Counted from the first letter of the stretch, positions 33,212 through 44,885 are shown. The stretch: 64,000 bases of DNA from Lotus japonicus (GCF_012489685.1 NC_080042.1:48226066-48290065); one strand, 5' to 3'. Numbers and translations are program-made. Notes: a model not told the origin generated them from the sequence alone.

Positions 33212-34566
33212 TGAGTTGCAAATAAGTAACACAAGAAAGGGGGGTTTGAATTGTGTTCTTGAAAATTACTTTTTAAAACTTTGTTTTATGAAAAGAATAT
33301 TAGTTCTTTGGTAAAAACGTTTGAGTGTGACTTTTCACAAACTGTTTAGTGCAGCGGAAGTAAAATAGTAAATAGAACAGAACGATCAGCACACAGAGAT
33401 TTATACTGGTTCACCCCAAACAATTGGGCTACGTCCAGTACTAGGCCACCACCAAGATTTTCACTAGCAAGTATCAAGGACTTCTCCAATACAAGTATTA
33501 GATAGGACTTCTCCAAGTATTCTGCAGGACTCCTCCTATAAGTATTGTACCGGACTTCTCCAAAATCTTACAAAGATTTAAATCACTCTACGGAGATTCT
33601 CTTCTTTCAAGAGCAAGGGTAGAGACTTTATAGCACTGAAACTCTAAGTGTTTGGGTTCAGATCTGACTATTGGATCACTTAAGAGTTACTACAGGAGTG
33701 TAAAGAGAATAAAGAGATATGACTCTTTTAAGGTACGAGGTTTTCTCTTTCACTGAGCAGAGTTTAATGGCTTGTGTTTGACACTTGGGAATATCTGCTT
33801 TAGCTTTGAATGCTGTTGAGAAGTTTTGAAAATGAATGCTTGAATGCTTGTATTCTTAGAATTAATTCATGTTGCTTCAGATCTTCAAGAATGTCTTAAA
33901 TACTTGCTTGCTAGTGTTGTAGCCGTTGTGAGACAATATCCAACCGTTGAGATAGCTGTTGAGAAATGATATCGGGCCGTTGATTCAAAAGGCTTGGTTG
34001 GTAGCTTCATTAAATTTTACTTCTGAAGCAAGTCTATCCTTTAGCTCTAAAGGTGATGTTTGTCAGCTAGTAGGTGGTGATAGACTTTGGGCTACTTTTC
34101 AGACAAGAGACAATTTGGCAATTTGATGTTGACAGCTTGAACTTTTCCTCGTTGGTCAGCGTGCCTTTTGCTAAATCAAACTTGTCTTCATGTGATTCAG
34201 TTTGAATGAAACTAAAATGTTGTCATTGGATTTGAATGTAAGATAGCCGGTTGAAATCAAACTAATACTTTGGCGCTCAAAATTTGTCTTGATATATCTG
34301 ACTGATGACGTGGCGTTGAAACGGTCAGAGTCTTCAAACTACGCGAGCACTTACAGAATGGTTCTGTAAAGACAGAGTTCCTTCTAGTTTCTGAGATAGA
34401 TATCTTTTTAAGAATTGATAGAACGTTGAAGCGTGTGACATATGTCCGAATTTCTCCTGAAATTGAGAACGTTATCAGTAGTTGAATATTCAATGAAACT
34501 TCTACTATAAAATTGTTATGATCAAAATAAGATTTAAAAAACGTTATGATGCGTTTGAACTTAACA
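33212..34566 (-). repeat. 5' LTR of element II
   Basis: It matches 22683-24060 with scattered substitutions and lacks one ~24-bp minisatellite unit around 33505. The flanking 5-mer TAAGA is at 34567-34571. Confidence 0.9.
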
Positions 34567-34583
34567 TAAGACATTATAATTAC

Positions 34584-34760
34584 TTTTTTTTGTTGCACTG
34601 AAATAGAAGTCTGACTAATACTCTGCGTAGATTGTTTCTTCGATTTTCGCCAAATTGATGAACTAACAGGTTCAGTTGTTCTTTTGGATAAGATAATACG
34701 CATGATTTTCACTCTATCTTCAGCAGAAAGATTCCCATCATCTCCATTTGGGCTGTCCAT
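34584..34760 (-). pseudogene. Probable first exon of the Helitron-like gene
   Basis: The minus-strand ATG at 34760 begins a 59-codon frame, MDSPNGDDGNLSAEDRVKIM onward, then a basic KRTTEP...WRKSKKQS stretch. The exon ends at a GTAATT donor at 34583. Element II inserted 16 bp further along, inside what would be the first intron. Linking it to the helicase exons at 500-1460 is inference from strand, order and the repeated basic exons; I do not recognise this peptide by itself. Confidence 0.4.
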
Positions 34761-37152
34761 TGCGAAATTCTCACCATGAGTTCACGTTAGGTAGAGGAGA
34801 CTCTCAATCAAGGTGCTTGGCAAGGGAGGCAGACGTTTCAAATGACAAAGGTGGACAGAGCAACATGTAATTGATGTTTGGTATTTCCACACAGAGACTT
34901 TAATTGGAAATGTTATAATAAAAAACTATTAAATGAAAATTTCATTAAGATAATCCAACTAACTAAAATTTGGATTTCGAGTTGTTAAACTAATTTAGGC
35001 TCTATCAATTACTCCATTATAAAATATCGATATAAAAAATTTACTTAATTTCCCCTATAAAATAAAATTGATTAGGAATATATCTTTTAAATAATAAGTC
35101 ATATCCACTGAAAATAAAAACTGATCTAGATTTAAAAACATTGGGTTGAAGCAATTCGTATAAGTCAAATAATTTTAATTATATGGGATATATATGGAAT
35201 TATTATTTAAATTCACACCGTTGAGATTAAAAAAATTAAAACCTTATAACTTCTGTTATAGTTGAAAAGCATTTAAAGCTCAATATCCATTAACAAATAT
35301 CTACTCTGAATTTATTCTGGCTTTTTAACTTAAATTTATTGGATGCAACAATCTGCAATCATTTCACTTAGGGAAGTGGTAGGACTTTTTAACTTTTTCA
35401 TTGTTTTTAAAAGTGAAATTGAAAAGGAGTAATAAATATATAAAAATGGGATCTTAAATAGGGGGAAATCACGTTACATATTGAAGGGGTCTAGGAAATA
35501 TGCGGAGTTGATTGAGAATTAAAAAACAACAATTGTAATGATGATTATGATATATCTTGAAAATAATAACAAATAACAAATCCATCCTAAATTAGGGAAC
35601 CAAAAGCTATATGTTTCTGAACAACATTGCATATGAACTGAGCTACAATACTTCTTGGACGCAAATCGTACCGTATAGTTATATTTGAATCTTCAGCATC
35701 CATCTAACACAGTAAAATATTTTTATAATTCAATTTATGTAATCCAATAGAACCAAACATTCACAACATAACATTAAAAAAACAAAAGAAAGAGGGTTGA
35801 ATTATAAAGACATTGACAACATAACATATATAAAACAAAATAAACATTAACAACATGAATAAACATTAACATGTTGAAACAAACAATATATACATATTGA
35901 ACCAAACAATATAACATTGACAGCATGAATAAACATTAACAGACCTACTAACACATACCTGATTGATTCAATTGGTGACAAAGAAGGGGCTGCAACTGGG
36001 TTGCGGATGCAAGGGGGCTGACACCAATGAGAAGGAGGCGGCGGTGGAGAGAGACCAGAGGAGGAGGGGACGACAGTTGATATGAAGAAGGAAGGAAATA
36101 AAAGACGTGAAATAAAGAAGGGAAACACTAGGATAAAAATTGGAATTTTTAGAGTTGTTCAGGGTTTTTTTTATCCGAAATTTATTTCCCCTAATAATTC
36201 CCCCACTTTTGGGGGAACAAAAAATTTAGGTAGGAGAGATTTTGCTCCCCTCCATTTCCCTCACCTCCTAAAGTTTAAACAAAACAAAATCATATTTTAA
36301 AAATCATTCCCCACCCTCCCCTCCCCTCTGTTCTCCTCCAACCAAACAATGTGTAAAGCAAAATCCAATTATATTAATGAAATTTCAATATTAAATTTAT
36401 ATTAAATATGATCAAGTAATTACCAAAAATAAAGTGCAATTCGTATCTACAAAATTTTTGGTTGTATTTGATATTATCAATCATGACAATTATTATTACA
36501 AATCATGTATTATATTTTATTATCTAATTGAGGTAGATTCAATGATTAATTAAAAGAAAACGTATGTTCATGTGCACTAAAGGGGTAGTTTCTGATAGAA
36601 ATGTCAAACTCAACCAAAGAAATAACTAATTCAAAAAAATACAGTTACTGTCACTTCCACTGTAAAATCCAGGTTCAGATAAATCAACATATGATAAATC
36701 CTTGTTCAGTTACTTTCACTTCCACTGAAAACGTATGTTCATGTGCACTAAAGGGGTAGTTTCTGATAGAAATGTCAAACTCAACCAAAGAAATAACTCA
36801 TTAAAAAAATATAGTTACTGTCACTTCCACTGTAAAATCCTGGTTTAGATAAATCAACATCACATGATCTGAATGGAAAGAGGATAAGGACATTTGGTTG
36901 TTTGTTAACTCATATAATAAGGAAATTATGATTTTGGTTAAATAAGAAAGGGGGTTTTAGTGTTATATTGATAAATTACAGGAGAGGTGCTTAGTGTTAT
37001 ATCTAAAATGATATTAAACCAAACTCTGAGTAACAATTTAATTTATTTCAATTTAGAATACAATAAAAGACATTGGAATAACAAACCAAATTCAACTAGA
37101 TAGCAATTCATTAAATCAAGACATAAAGGTTTTAAAATAGGTGTAACAGGTT
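34761..37152. other. AT-rich non-coding stretch with one direct duplication
   Basis: No supported gene. A minus-strand frame at 36128-35847 is Pro/Ser-rich and low complexity and has no family features. The stretch at 36170-36350 is pyrimidine-rich with a CCCCCACTTTTGGGGG hairpin. The Helitron 5' terminus would be expected here, but I could not identify a convincing one. Confidence 0.5.
36556..36860 (+). repeat. Tandem direct duplication, ~135 bp units 171 bp apart
   Basis: Positions 36556-36690 and 36727-36860 are nearly identical. Both start GAAAACGTATGTTCATG and end AGATAAATCAACAT, with a few substitutions and one indel. Confidence 0.85.
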
Positions 37153-37610
37153 TTAAAATATTTCGATAATTAAACTTGTACATAGAAGATCTTTAATCAA
37201 CAAACCACACCTACAAACCAGTAAAAGAAAAAAACAGAAACAAACATAGTCCCAAACGACATTTACATCCAACCCAGATCCATAACCCAAACATAGAGTT
37301 CCAAAATACAACTCCAACCCTAAGTAAACAACATTCTGGTTTACATAGTTAACAGAAACAATTGCTTCTTCTTGGTTGGTAAATTGGAAGATCAAATTAT
37401 CATCTGGGCAGAAGTGGTTCACTTTACAGAAAATTTTCCAACCACATCCAATCTTTGCATATCCATATCTTACATGGAGTAGGATCTGACACTCAAGTGG
37501 AACTCTAGTAGGACATATGAACATCCAGCTATTCAGTCCAGCTTCTCTGAGATACAAAGCAGCATGTTTTAGAACATGTTGTATACATAACAAAGAAAAA
37601 CCATCAAATA
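37153..37610 (-). pseudogene. B3-domain-like exon interrupted by element III
   Basis: The minus-strand frame from the element III border contains LYLREAGLNSW, LHVRYGYAKIG, then GWKIFCKVNHFCPDDNLIFQF. This fits the C-terminal half of a plant B3 DNA-binding domain (pattern GWk.Fc..N....D...F.F). The frame continues open to 37153. The upstream part of the gene would lie across element III; the acidic-repeat exon at 49863-50138 ends at a plausible splice donor and is a candidate. This may be a host REM-type B3 gene or a fragment captured by a Helitron; the sequence does not decide. Confidence 0.55.
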
Positions 37611-37930
37611 TGGACTGGGCGAGACCCCAGGGTCCCTCGCCCAGGGGACTCAGCCTTAGGCGCGGAACATGCCTGGACCTTGGGCCGCTCTCCCCAAGGC
37701 CCAACCGGCCCATTTAGATAGATTAAAGGCACGAACGCCCAACCCCAAATCTATAAATAGGGGGCGGTTACCAATTGTAAGGGACTCTTAGCTCATTTGG
37801 CAATAACAATATTGAAATTCGGTTATATTTTCTCTCTCTAGGCAGTTAAGAGCTCATCTCTCTAAAATCTCCGATCACATTCCACACACTGTTGGCACTA
37901 TGCCTTGATTCTGTGTTCTTGGCGAGAACA
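37611..37930 (+). repeat. 5' LTR of element III
   Basis: 320 bp, starting TGGACTGGGC and ending GCGAGAACA. It contains a CTATAAATAGGGGG TATA region at about 37750-37763. The matching LTR is at 49398-49717. Confidence 0.95.
37751..37759 (+). promoter_or_regulatory. TATA box in the 5' LTR of element III
   Basis: CTATAAATA followed by GGGGGCGG, a typical LTR core promoter, repeated in the 3' LTR near 49538. Confidence 0.65.
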
Positions 37931-37932
37931 TT

Positions 37933-37950
37933 TGGCGCCGTCTGTGGGGA
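37933..37950 (+). other. Primer-binding site of element III
   Basis: TGGCGCCGTCTGTGGGGA lies two bases after the 5' LTR. This class of PBS is common in plant Ty3/gypsy elements. I am not certain which tRNA it matches. Confidence 0.8.
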
Positions 37951-40172
37951 ACGGTAGATTTCAATTCCCGGACTACGTGGAACGTGATTCAGTTGCGTGA
38001 AGCTCGTCTTCTTTGCAATTTTTTGTAAGACCTGGATTTGCAGAACAAGTTAAGTTCCGACTCACGCGTAGAATCGGTGTAAGCGTGACAGGAGTTTGAT
38101 ATTTGAGAAAGATTAATGAAGAAGAAAGTTCAGGAATTGCTTGAGGAATGTTGCGTAGTCACTGTAGGAATTAGTACGAATCGTCTGCACACCTGCCTTA
38201 TGGCGAGCGTGTCCAGTATAGGCTAATTTCGCTTTAGAGCAACGTTTTAAGTGAGATTTCGAATCCTTGGAAAATTTAAAGATTCTCTTTATTTTTCCTT
38301 CGACCAGCGTTTCATTTCGGAACTCTGGACTGTACGCACGATAGTATTCACTTTTCGGAAGTCCGCCGACGCTAAGTTCTTTGCTTCGAAACCCTAGTTT
38401 TGAGTGATGGATGAAGACTTTTTCTATTCGGGACTTCTAACGAAGTTTCCGTCCGCGTAGCCAGATTTTTTTCGACATTTCCAATCTTTTTCCAGTACAA
38501 AGTTTTGTCGTTTGAGCATCACATCAAAAAGTAGTTTTTCGGAACAGATTAACTTACACCGCTTTTGGGATTTTAGATATCGTTTTTCCCAAATCTTAGG
38601 TATTTGTTTTGAGTTCTGGAATTCTGACGCCAGAATCTCTCTTAGAATTTCTCGGTGAACGTGCTGCAAAAATCGGAATCGCGAAATTTTCATTTTCCCG
38701 CGATTTCATCCGCCTATAAATAGGCGAAAAAGCAAAAATCTCTTCATTTTCACTCTCTTGGGGCCGCGAGTTTGAGGGAGCATGGGGGAGGAAAGTTTTT
38801 CGCGAAAACTCGACCAATCTTCGTGCAGTTCGTCCCTACTTCTAGGTATTAAGGTAACTAGCATGATTCCTACCTCTGATTACTGTTTCTGTTGCGTTTC
38901 TGAAGTCGTTTCTGTGCTCACAGTTTTGAGCTTTTTGTAAAATTGTCCGATTTCTCTGATTTCTTGGTTGGGGTTTGTTCCCTAGGTTCCCAAGAGCCTA
39001 AAACCTCTGTCAGTAATCGCTGATTGTGATCCAGTTGTCAAGGATCTGAAAAACTGATTCAAAACCATTTTTGTCTCACATTTCGAAACTTTATTGTCGA
39101 AAAGACGTAATCTGACTTCGTGCCTTTAGGATTTGTTGTCACGGATGTCATAAGGATCAATGCTGTCAAATTTGTTTTCCGAACCGATAACTTTGAGGTT
39201 TTGAGCCTTTATTTTGGACCAAAATGCCCCTGGATAGCCGTATTTCGACCCGATTGTCCGAAAATTGTTCTGACAGTTTCTTTGCCTTAGTTTTACCCTA
39301 AAACTACCTTGTAAACAGATTTGATCGAAGACCGTAATGGCCGAGAGCTATTCCTTTAGGGGGGGAGTTTTTCGTTTTCGAAAACTTGTCTTTTCGTACC
39401 CGATGGTCGTATTCTGAAGCTTTAATGCTTTTTCTATCGTTTATGTGTTGTATTGCGATCGAACTAATCGATTTTGTTTGGATTCTGCTTTGTTTTTCTC
39501 CGGGGTTCAGTTGAAGGAACTTTGGGAGTGTCAGAGCATTTGTGTGAAGGAGATTTTGATTATGAGGCTGGAGCAGCTCGAGGTTAGGGCAACTTACTAT
39601 ATTAGCTATGATTGCATGATAGGCGTCGATAAATTCGACTTATGCTTTATTTGATGTTGTTTATAATGATGAGTTGATGTTATGATGCTTTTCCATAACT
39701 TGTGATATTGTGATATTGTTGGATGGTGCGTTTTGACGCGACTTCGGAGTGGAGATTCATTGATCTGGTGATCTTTGATATTTCGGGTTGGATGAACAAC
39801 CCTAGGCAAGTTCAAATGTGGGGTTTGAGACTTAGCCATTTGTTGGGATTCGTTTGAATACTTAGACTTTCTCGGGAAACTTCTTTTGGAGGGTTTTTGG
39901 AAAACTTAGAATGATTAGAATTTCGAAAACTAGAGACTTTGGGAGACTTAGACTTTGAGAAATAAACTCATAACCTGACTAATCCAATTCAAAACGTCTT
40001 TACTAAACGAATAATTATAGGGAACCTAAAGGAGAAAATGATTGCGAAAGACGGGGAAAAGTCGACTTTGGTTGTGGGTTTGGAGAGTTTTGGAATTGGG
40101 GAAAGCCACTAAGGTGAGCTATGGTGATGATTGAAAGTCACCGAGTACTCTAGTACTCCTGGTAGTGTTGTT

Positions 40173-40435
40173 CGAGTCATGTTGTATTGACCGGCACAGA
40201 CTCTAGGCTTTGTTTGTGGGTTTTGTGGTGGGAGTTGTGTTGTATTGACCGACACTAACTCTGAGTCGTGTTGTATTGACCGACACTGACTCTGGCTTTG
40301 ATTTTGGGTTATCTTGTTGTTTGGGCTGTGTTGTATTGACCGACACTAGACCCTTGTGTATTCTTGTTGGTGGAGTTGTGTTGTATTGACCGACACTTAC
40401 TCCGAGTTGTGTTGTATTGACCGACACTAACTCTT
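40173..40435 (+). repeat. Minisatellite based on GTGTTGTATTGACCGACACT
   Basis: The core GTTGTATTGACCGACACT occurs about six to seven times at irregular spacing inside the 3.67-kb LTR, with near-palindromic GTGTTG/CGACAC ends. Confidence 0.85.
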
Positions 40436-40517
40436 GGGTTTGTTGAGATTGGGTTGTGAGCTAAACACTTATGTGGTGAGGACGATTCGATGTTTGGCTA
40501 ACCATATTGCATCAATC

Positions 40518-40745
40518 GGGTGAATAACGGGAATGGTTCACCTGTGCATTTCATGGTGAATAACGGGAATGGTTCACCACTGCATTAGTGATGAATAACG
40601 GGAATAGTTCATCATACGGTGAATAACGGGAATGGTTCACCAAGGATGAATAACGGGAATGGTTCATCCAGGATGAATAACGGGAATGGTTCATCCATAG
40701 TGAAGAACGGGAATGCTTCACTTGTGGCGAACGGGAACGCGTCAC
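40518..40745 (+). repeat. Minisatellite based on GAATAACGGGAATGGTTCA
   Basis: Eight or so units of about 24-35 bp. Each is bracketed by complementary GGTGAA/TTCACC or GATGAA/TTCATC ends, so single units can fold as hairpins. The pairing is preserved when the bracket changes from GGTG to GATG. Confidence 0.85.
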
Positions 40746-41488
40746 AAATCCGGATCATGATTGCATTTCACGCATACATTCATTCTGACTGGGATTGTGT
40801 GCTGTTTGATTTATTGAGGCATTGTTAGAGCCATAACATGCTAGGATTATCTATATGTTTATATAACAACATATTTATCTATACCCCATATCACATGTTG
40901 AGTGTATATCTACTTATTTCCGTGAGTTGACCCTAGCGCCTTGGCTTTGGTTTCATGTTTGTGTTTGGGCGGTCGGCCTGCTGCCAGATGTCGATGGCCG
41001 ACTGGTTTTCGATGGTCTCTCCCTCGGGGGGGGATCAGGTTTGAGTTGGAGGACCGTTCTGACGAGCGTGGACGTCTGACGGAGAGAGTTCTACGACGCA
41101 TGGAGCTGAGCTTCAACTTGCCAACTTCAGTTCGCTGTGGATTCGGTTATGTGAGCAGTACTGGAAGGGTAGGTTTAGGCAGGCGTCATATTTTGTGTAG
41201 AGCTCTGATTCGTCTTACTTTTGGGACAGGGTAGGTTTCCGATGCATGGCTTTTCGGGTGGTTCTCTTATTGAGGGATCACAGTGAGTCAGTCGGACTGT
41301 AGGGGTCTTTGCTTAGGCCATTTTGAGGCCGACTTTCTCCTAGTGGGTTGTAATTATAAACTTTCACACTTAAACTTCTGGGTCTGTATATATTTGCCTA
41401 CGGGCACACTACTTTGGAGTCACTGCGAGTGCGCGTGACGTGGAAGTGCAGCTGAGGCTGTACATGTCTATATTCGATGTACATTGGT

Positions 41489-41645
41489 TAGTTTAGTGGT
41501 TGGGTTATGTCTTTATTTTCTATTGCTTTATTTAAAAGGAATCAATCAAAAAAAAAATTACCTGTTTTCCGCGTGGAATTTTTGGTTAGTGGTTGGGTTA
41601 TGTCTTTATTTTCTATTGCTTTATTTAAAAGGAATCAATCAAAAC
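41489..41645 (+). repeat. Direct duplication of ~63 bp near the end of the long LTR
   Basis: Positions 41489-41551 and 41583-41645 share GTTAGTGGTTGGGTTATGTC through AAAAGGAATCAATCAAAA. Confidence 0.85.
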
Positions 41646-41818
41646 CACTTTATTTTTGGTTACTAAAGTGGCACCCGGAAATCGGGGTGTTACATTTTTC
41701 TTGGAAGATTGTGATACAGATCCTGCGCGATCCACGATTCGATTGGGAGAAGTTCGATTTTCTGCAAGAATTTGCGTGAGTTTGTGTGGTTGAATTCTCA
41801 GCCAGTCAGCAAAGCCTG

Positions 41819-43158
41819 ATGGAGCCTTCTCGACAACAACAAGGCAAGGAGCTGGAACAAAGCTACATCTCTTCCCCGCGCATTGCGAGGTTGAATCGGC
41901 ACCGCCGCGTAGAGGCACGCCGTGCTTTAAGCAAAGACTTGCGATTACAAAATGAGTGTCTTCAGGAACAGTTGAGGCCGCTGAGGCCGCTGCTGAGGTT
42001 AAGCCTTTCTCGGCAGCAGTGTGGGAGGTGACAGTGCCCGACGGTATGACACACCTCGCGTTGGAGGCGTACGACGGGGAAACCGGTCTGAAGGATCATT
42101 TGCTTCATTTCAATGCAAGGATGGCAATAAACGCGGTTTCTGACGCGGTAAAGTGTGGAATATTCCCATCCACGCTCCGAGGAGAAGCTATGGATTGGTT
42201 TGTGGCTTTGCCACATGGATCCCTAGCCAAGTTCCGCGACTTCTCATCAAAATTCCTCGATCACTTTTCTGCGAGAGCGATCGAGGACCTGTTTGACATG
42301 CGGCAGCGGGAGCGTGAAACCTTGGAACAATATACGAAACGGTACAGTGCCGCGTCCGCAAGGTTTGAAGAGCTGGAGCCACGCATGTGCGTGTGCGCTT
42401 TCAAAGGTGGTTTATCCTGGGGAAAGTTTAAGCGCGAGCTAAGCAGGGAACTGGCAAGTTCAATGATAGAAGTCTGTGCCAGAGCGCAAGACTACATCCT
42501 CGAAGAAGGAATTGAAGCGCACAAAAGGAAGCAAGAGAGGGCGGCGAGCGTAGAGCTGGCGAGAGAACGAATACAGGAGGAGAAAGCAAATCGTGAGCGC
42601 AGGTCTAAAAAAGCTGATCGACCTGTTAAGAAAGGCAAGGGAGAACAACTCAGTTGGCGATCTCGCCAAACAGTTGAGGCGAACCGGCGAATGAGGCTGA
42701 GGGGACGCACAGGTAAGGAGCTAACAAAGTCTCTCTTGGAAGCGGGAGTCGAGGACGTAAGCAAGGAAGGTAAGTGCAGCACGAAGCTAGGACGCGAAGT
42801 GAGGAATAGGCTCAGATGGTGTGAATACCACAACTTGGAAGGCCACGACACCATCGACTGTTTTACACTCAAGGGTCAAATCAAGCGGCTAATCAAGGCG
42901 AGACAACCGTGGGTGGCGAAGAGAAAGGAAGCTTGGGAAGTCGAAAGCGGCGAGGACGAAGGAACTGTGGAAACGGCTAACGTGATCATTGTTGGGGGCC
43001 ACAGGGGCGATGGCGATACATCGATAAGGGGGCAAAAACTAACAGGGGAAACACCACCGATGGAAGTCTGCTCGGCTTGGTTCGAGGACAACCACTCAGA
43101 CATAATAGTGTCGTCCGCAGATTTTGAAGGAGTCGAGACCCATACCGACGACCCTTAG
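41819..43158 (+). pseudogene. Ty3/gypsy gag of element III (frameshifted at its start)
   Basis: The likely ATG is at 41819 in a short frame (MEPSRQQQGKELEQ) that is open only to 42031. The main gag frame is open from 41956 (after a TGA at 41953) and is -1 relative to it. The main frame holds the retrotransposon gag core, with FPSTLRGEAMDWFVALPHGS, FSSKFLDHFSARA and LEQYTKRY. Then come basic and charged linkers and a CCHH-like knuckle, CEYHNLEGHDTIDC. It ends in a TAG at 43156-43158 that overlaps the start of the protease frame. The gag fold is clear and the family is Ty3/gypsy (Tat-like knuckle). The frame change near 41956-42031 and the TAG suggest small indels. Confidence 0.85.
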
Positions 43159-44087
43159 TGGGAATGGTAAGAATCAGGGGTTTCAACATGAGGAGGGTGC
43201 TGTTAGACCAAGGTAGCTCAGCCGAAATAATCTACGGGAATGCATTCGAGCAGCTGGGACTGGGGGACGAAGACCTAAGGCCATACACAGGGAATTTGGT
43301 GGGATTCTCAGGAAAGCAAGTTCAAGTGCGCGGTTATGTGGAATTGGACACGGTTTTTGGAGTAGGCGAGGATTCCAAACTTCTGAAGATAAGGTACCTG
43401 GTCTTGCAGGTTCCGGCAGCTTATAATGTCATTATAGGGCGGAACACTTTGAATCGCCTTTGTGCAGTTATATCCTCAGCTCACCTCGTGATGAAGTACC
43501 CGCTACCCTGCGGACGGGTGGGAAGGATAGCAATAGATCAGGGAGGAGTGAAGAAATGCCGCGATCGTAGCCTTAACTTGTATGGCCGAGAGAAGGATAA
43601 TGGTAGACACAGGAGTCACGAGAATCGAGGGACTGAGGGCGAGCAGGGACATTCAGCGGCGCAATACCAAGACGTCGCGGGCGAGTTAGAAAGACAGGTC
43701 GGCGGAAAGTTGGACAGGGGAAAGAAGGTAAAGGGGCGAGATAAGGGAAAGAGTAGAGAAATATTGGCGATCGAGCCCAGGCTCACCATGGAGCAAGAGC
43801 GACGCTTGAGTACGCTGGTAAAAGACAACATCGATTTGTTTGGCGGAGAACAAGGAGGAACCTCTCCCAGGGGGCCACCTACATTGGACCAGCTCTTTGG
43901 GAAAGCTAATAGAAAGAACAAACGGTGTGACAGTCGCCGAGATATAAGAGGATACAAACAGTCAGTGGATGGTAGGAAGAGGCCAAGGTACGTCGAGAGT
44001 GAAGATGAGCAACAATGGTTCCCTTCCTCCTACGGCGAGAAAGTTGGGCTGGGCGACGAGAATGAGGTGCTAGGTGTAATACTCTAA
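43158..44087 (+). CDS. Retropepsin-like aspartic protease of element III
   Basis: The frame is -1 relative to gag, and the first ATG is at 43164. The active-site region RRVLLDQGSSAEIIYGNAF carries DQGS where DTGS/DNGS is usual. The flap and C-terminal half include YNVIIGRNTLNRLCAV and SAHLVMKYPLP. After about residue 140 the protein becomes charged and low complexity, and it stops at 44087 with no reverse transcriptase. Gag and protease were probably one polyprotein originally. A single-base loss in a T run at the junction would explain the TAG and the frame change. The protease is recognisable; whether it is active is unclear. Confidence 0.85.
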   Translation: MGMVRIRGFNMRRVLLDQGSSAEIIYGNAFEQLGLGDEDLRPYTGNLVGFSGKQVQVRGYVELDTVFGVGEDSKLLKIRYLVLQVPAAYNVIIGRNTLNRLCAVISSAHLVMKYPLPCGRVGRIAIDQGGVKKCRDRSLNLYGREKDNGRHRSHENRGTEGEQGHSAAQYQDVAGELERQVGGKLDRGKKVKGRDKGKSREILAIEPRLTMEQERRLSTLVKDNIDLFGGEQGGTSPRGPPTLDQLFGKANRKNKRCDSRRDIRGYKQSVDGRKRPRYVESEDEQQWFPSSYGEKVGLGDENEVLGVIL

Positions 44088-44885
44088 TCAAGGAAGCGCC
44101 AGAAAGTTAGGACTAAAAATAAAGATGCACTCTTTTTCTCCGACACGGGAGTTTTTTAACGAGGCATCCCTCGGTGTAAAAATTTAAACAAATCAAATAC
44201 AAAAGGATATTCTTAGCAATACTCCTAGCTATCGAACTGAGACGGCAGCCCGGTGGGAAAAATTCCCTGAAGGTGGCAATCCCAACACGACCTTGATGTC
44301 TGGGGATCGCTCTGGAAAGTCCGGCTCTGACCGTAGCCCATGCAGGCGACGTGTGCGGATGAGCTTCCCGTCGCCACTGGTTGGCGGCGTGCGTGAATAA
44401 AGCTCCTTTTCCAAAGAACCTCCCCGAAATTTGGGCGAGTCAAGTCTTCCTGAAACGCGGGAAGCACTTTTAACTAGGCTAAAAGTCTGGGTAAACCCAT
44501 ATGGCCATTGGGCCCCCAGCGTTGTAAGTCCCCACCTAATAATATGCTGGAGGGGCCGCACCTGCTCTTACGGGAAATATTGGTGCGAACGAAAGCCTTG
44601 GTAAAATACCGAGCGAAAGTCCTAGTTATGTGTAGCACACTCTCGAAAAATTACTCACACGGAACCGGGAGGCTAGCACTGAAAACACGTGCTAGATGAC
44701 GACGAACAAAAGGCGGAGATAAGTTGCGGGTCGCTCGCCTCACCCGCATAATTACCTTTTGTTCATTTAAAATATTCATTCCTTCCTTCATTTATTTGCT
44801 TACGCCGTTATGATTTCCTAATTCAATTATTTGTTTGCTCGCATGATCTTATTAGTGCACGACAAAACAATTCGAGACACAAACG
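44088..44885. other. Non-coding stretch where RT and integrase would be expected
   Basis: No RT, RNase H or integrase motif on either strand. The ORFs here have no family features. The stretch separates the convergent protease gene (+) and the small coiled-coil gene (-). Confidence 0.6.

Larger units (their letters stand above)
22683..34566 (-). mobile_element. Element II: decayed Ty1/copia Sirevirus-type retrotransposon, family B
   Basis: LTRs of 1378 and 1355 bp bound the element, flanked by TAAGG and TAAGA (a 5-bp duplication with one mismatch). It reads right to left: 5' LTR, PBS, gag, pol, envelope-like gene, PPT, 3' LTR. Gag and pol carry nonsense changes, part of the protease region is missing, and the envelope-like gene is frameshifted and split by a family A solo LTR. 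The LTRs differ by a minisatellite unit and several substitutions, so it is older than element I. There is no antisense small gene at its 3' end. It interrupts the Helitron-like gene just after exon 1. Confidence 0.9.
38024..41694 (+). mobile_element. Very long solo LTR (3.67 kb) inserted in the element III leader
   Basis: It begins TGTAAGACCTGGATTT and ends CGGGGTGTTACA, flanked by TTTTT on both sides (38019-38023 and 41695-41699). The end, read in reverse, is TGTAACACCCCGATTTCCGG, a terminus I associate with chromovirus (Tekay-like) LTRs. There is no coding sequence; the small ORFs are not supported. The interior has two minisatellites and a 94-bp-spaced duplication. The poly-T duplication is weaker evidence than a mixed 5-mer, but the gag leader reads sensibly on both sides. 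Confidence 0.75.

Noticed and set aside
36082..36300. MITE-like hairpin (CCCCCACTTTTGGGGG) and the ORFs around it
   Set aside because: I could not find matching terminal inverted repeats or a target duplication; the ORFs are low complexity.
40173..40745. CRISPR-like array of regularly repeated units
   Set aside because: The repeats are contiguous, variable minisatellites without unique equal-length spacers, inside a plant LTR.
41625..41918. Minus-strand ORF spanning the end of the long LTR and the gag leader
   Set aside because: It crosses an insertion junction and has no family features.
44229..44561. 110-codon minus-strand ORF in element III
   Set aside because: No homology was recognised, no promoter or coiled-coil features were seen, and overlapping ORFs in other frames are equally open.
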